15,666 nt of DNA from Nitrospirota bacterium (GTDB taxonomy: Bacteria > Nitrospirota > Nitrospiria > Nitrospirales > NS-4). Of this stretch, positions 14,764 to 15,666 are shown piece after piece. Numbering within the stretch: position 1 is the first letter of the stretch; each line of letters opens with the position of its first letter. The stretch spans positions 1-15,666 of the forward strand of contig VBOK01000054.1 in the NCBI GenBank assembly GCA_005877565.1, in the 5' to 3' direction. The notes under the pieces are model-generated. The model saw nothing but the letters and a program-made list of their open reading frames with translations. It had not been told where the DNA came from and did no database searches. A program made the translations under genes and the position numbers.

Positions 14764-14967
14764 GTGGCATACGTACTGCATACCGCGATGGCGATTGACA
14801 AGGCCGTGTTGCACCGGGACCGGTGCATCGAAGTGCCGGAGAACGTGTCCTACCATGACCACTGGACAGGGGTGTGGCAGGAGATTCCGGACAAGGAGCG
14901 CGCCTACGAAGCGCTGGAGCTGAGCCCGGCCAAGTACAAGTTGAAATGTCAGCTCTGCAAGCCGTAG
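14764..14967 (+). CDS. Hypothetical small protein (67 aa)
   Basis: A short polar ORF that begins with GTG at 14764; an ATG at 14788 would give 59 residues (AIDKAVLHRDRCIEVPENVS). Neither start has a clear ribosome site. The C-terminus KLKCQLCKP holds a CxxC pair, and Cys20 lies further upstream in the chain (numbering from GTG), but a full zinc ribbon is not visible. It lies 15 bases after the ligase gene and before another small gene, so an operon is possible. No family is recognised. The composition is protein-like and the competing frames are not. Confidence 0.5.
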   Translation: MAYVLHTAMAIDKAVLHRDRCIEVPENVSYHDHWTGVWQEIPDKERAYEALELSPAKYKLKCQLCKP

Positions 14968-15016
14968 CCTGGATACGGTCCTGTCGGGCTGGGCCGTCAT
15001 TCGGAAGGAGCCTTGC

Positions 15017-15202
15017 ATGAAAGAGAAGCGGATGGTGCATTACGTCAAGGGTGTCTTCGTCTGCCCGCAATGCCGGCAGTCCTACGTCCAGGAGAAATGG
15101 ATTGAAGAATGGCGGGTCCGCTGCCACAAGTGTGACTATCGGGGCTCGTTGACCCACGTTTCGGTCGAAGAGCAACTTGACGAAGAGACCCGCCGCCACT
15201 GA
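15017..15202 (+). CDS. Small zinc-ribbon protein (61 aa)
   Basis: A 61-residue protein with two Cys pairs, CPQC at 16-19 and CHKC at 36-39, spaced as in a single zinc ribbon. AAGGAG six bases before the ATG supports the start well. The rest is charged and ends EEQLDEETRRH. The function is unknown; such ribbons bind nucleic acid or protein. It follows the 67-residue ORF after 49 bases on the same strand. Confidence 0.75.
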   Translation: MKEKRMVHYVKGVFVCPQCRQSYVQEKWIEEWRVRCHKCDYRGSLTHVSVEEQLDEETRRH

Positions 15203-15230
15203 GCGGGCAACAGCGACGCCTTACTTGCGA

Positions 15231-15299
15231 CCCTTCACGGAGCCTGCCCTGAGCAAGCAATCGAGATCCTTCGCCGTGCTCAGGATGACAGGCGAAGGG
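15231..15299. repeat. Structured intergenic repeat of the TCATCCTGAGC type
   Basis: CCCTTC (15231-15236) pairs with GAAGGG (15294-15299). Inside, GCCTG pairs with CAGGC and CCTGAGCA with TGCTCAGG. The minus strand reads TGTCATCCTGAGCACGGCGA, the form of a repeat scattered between genes in many environmental bacteria. It lies between the zinc-ribbon gene and the flavodoxin gene. Confidence 0.5.
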
Positions 15300-15311
15300 T
15301 CCAGGGCGACC

Positions 15312-15666
15312 ATGCTCGAGAAGCTTTTCTCAGCCCGTGGGCTCGTCGGCGCCTGCGGTGCTGCGCTGCTACTCGTTTCCGCGCCGCCCTTGGCCGCCGA
15401 CGAGCCTCTCCCCTTCGCGGTCCTCGTCACCTATCACTCGCGCACCGGCAACACTGAGAAAATGGCCCGCGCGGTCGTCGACGGGGCGAAGAGCGTGCCC
15501 GGCGCGCGCGTTGTCTTGAAACGGGTCGGCGACGTGACGGGGGACGACCTCTTCGCTTCCGACGCCCTGATCGTCGGCTCGCCGGTCTACTGGTCGAACA
15601 TGTCCGGGGAGGTTAAGACCTTCTTCGACAACTGGCAGCTCAAGTTCGGCGTCTTCCCCGAGTTCA
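15312..15666 (+). CDS. Exported flavodoxin/WrbA-like protein, partial (3' end outside window)
   Basis: The first 118 codons of an open frame that runs off the window. A hydrophobic N-terminal segment (residues about 9-27, RGLVGACGAALLLVSAPPLA) ending in LAADE looks like a Sec signal peptide. The flavodoxin fold follows: FAVLVTYHSRTGNTEKMA holds the phosphate-binding SRTGNT loop for FMN, and GSPVYWSNMSGEVKTFFDNW matches the second flavin loop of WrbA-type NAD(P)H:quinone oxidoreductases. Proteins of this fold are usually cytoplasmic, so the signal peptide is notable. The start is the first ATG after the repeat; upstream is only a weak purine run. A quinone or electron-transfer role outside the cytoplasm is inferred. 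Confidence 0.8.
   Translation, partial: MLEKLFSARGLVGACGAALLLVSAPPLAADEPLPFAVLVTYHSRTGNTEKMARAVVDGAKSVPGARVVLKRVGDVTGDDLFASDALIVGSPVYWSNMSGEVKTFFDNWQLKFGVFPEF

Noticed and set aside
1..15666. CRISPR array, tRNA or rRNA genes
   Set aside because: No spaced repeat series, no cloverleaf and no rRNA-like stretch was seen by eye. A tRNAscan-SE or Infernal run would settle this.

Overview
This is a GC-rich bacterial window, densely packed with genes on both strands. Receiver-domain proteins without DNA-binding outputs, a fused PilZ protein, an MscS channel with a cyclic-nucleotide domain and many small zinc-ribbon proteins suggest a free-living, environmental, signalling-rich bacterium. Gene style resembles Nitrospirota, but that is inference; no rRNA or other lineage marker is present.

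Layout. (1) Positions 82-5027 hold a divergent pair. On the minus strand is a very large protein joining receiver, PAS, two PilZ domains, a LuxD-like alpha/beta hydrolase and a SAM methyltransferase. On the plus strand is an MscS-type channel with a C-terminal cyclic-nucleotide-binding domain. (2) Positions 5036-5815 are a scar: the end of an IS3-family element with only the last 40 codons of its transposase, a small ORF apparently cut off by it, one further possible small gene and non-coding sequence. (3) Positions 5816-12467 look like an accessory block with lower GC in places. It holds an exported YHYH-motif protein with its membrane-anchored partner, small membrane proteins, a secreted staphylococcal-nuclease-like protein, two paralogous double-receiver proteins, a single-receiver protein, a double zinc-ribbon protein and a four-helix membrane protein with a zinc ribbon. 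A REP-like hairpin (6981-7075) lies inside this block. (4) Positions 12464 to the end look like ordinary chromosome: a DUF192 exported protein, a FadD-type long-chain acyl-CoA ligase, two small proteins and the start of an exported flavodoxin-like protein.

How it may fit together. Three genes carry receiver domains with no histidine kinase and no DNA-binding output in the window. The two double-receiver proteins are clear paralogs: one ends in a zinc ribbon of its own, while the other is followed after 9 bases by a separate zinc-ribbon gene. This fused/split pattern suggests a phosphorelay module whose output works by protein contact through zinc ribbons. The divergent pair at the left combines probable c-di-GMP sensing (PilZ) with probable cyclic-nucleotide sensing (channel CNBD). 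The most unusual object is the 1096-residue fusion, whose LuxD-like domain keeps the catalytic Asp and His but has Asn where the nucleophilic Ser should be.
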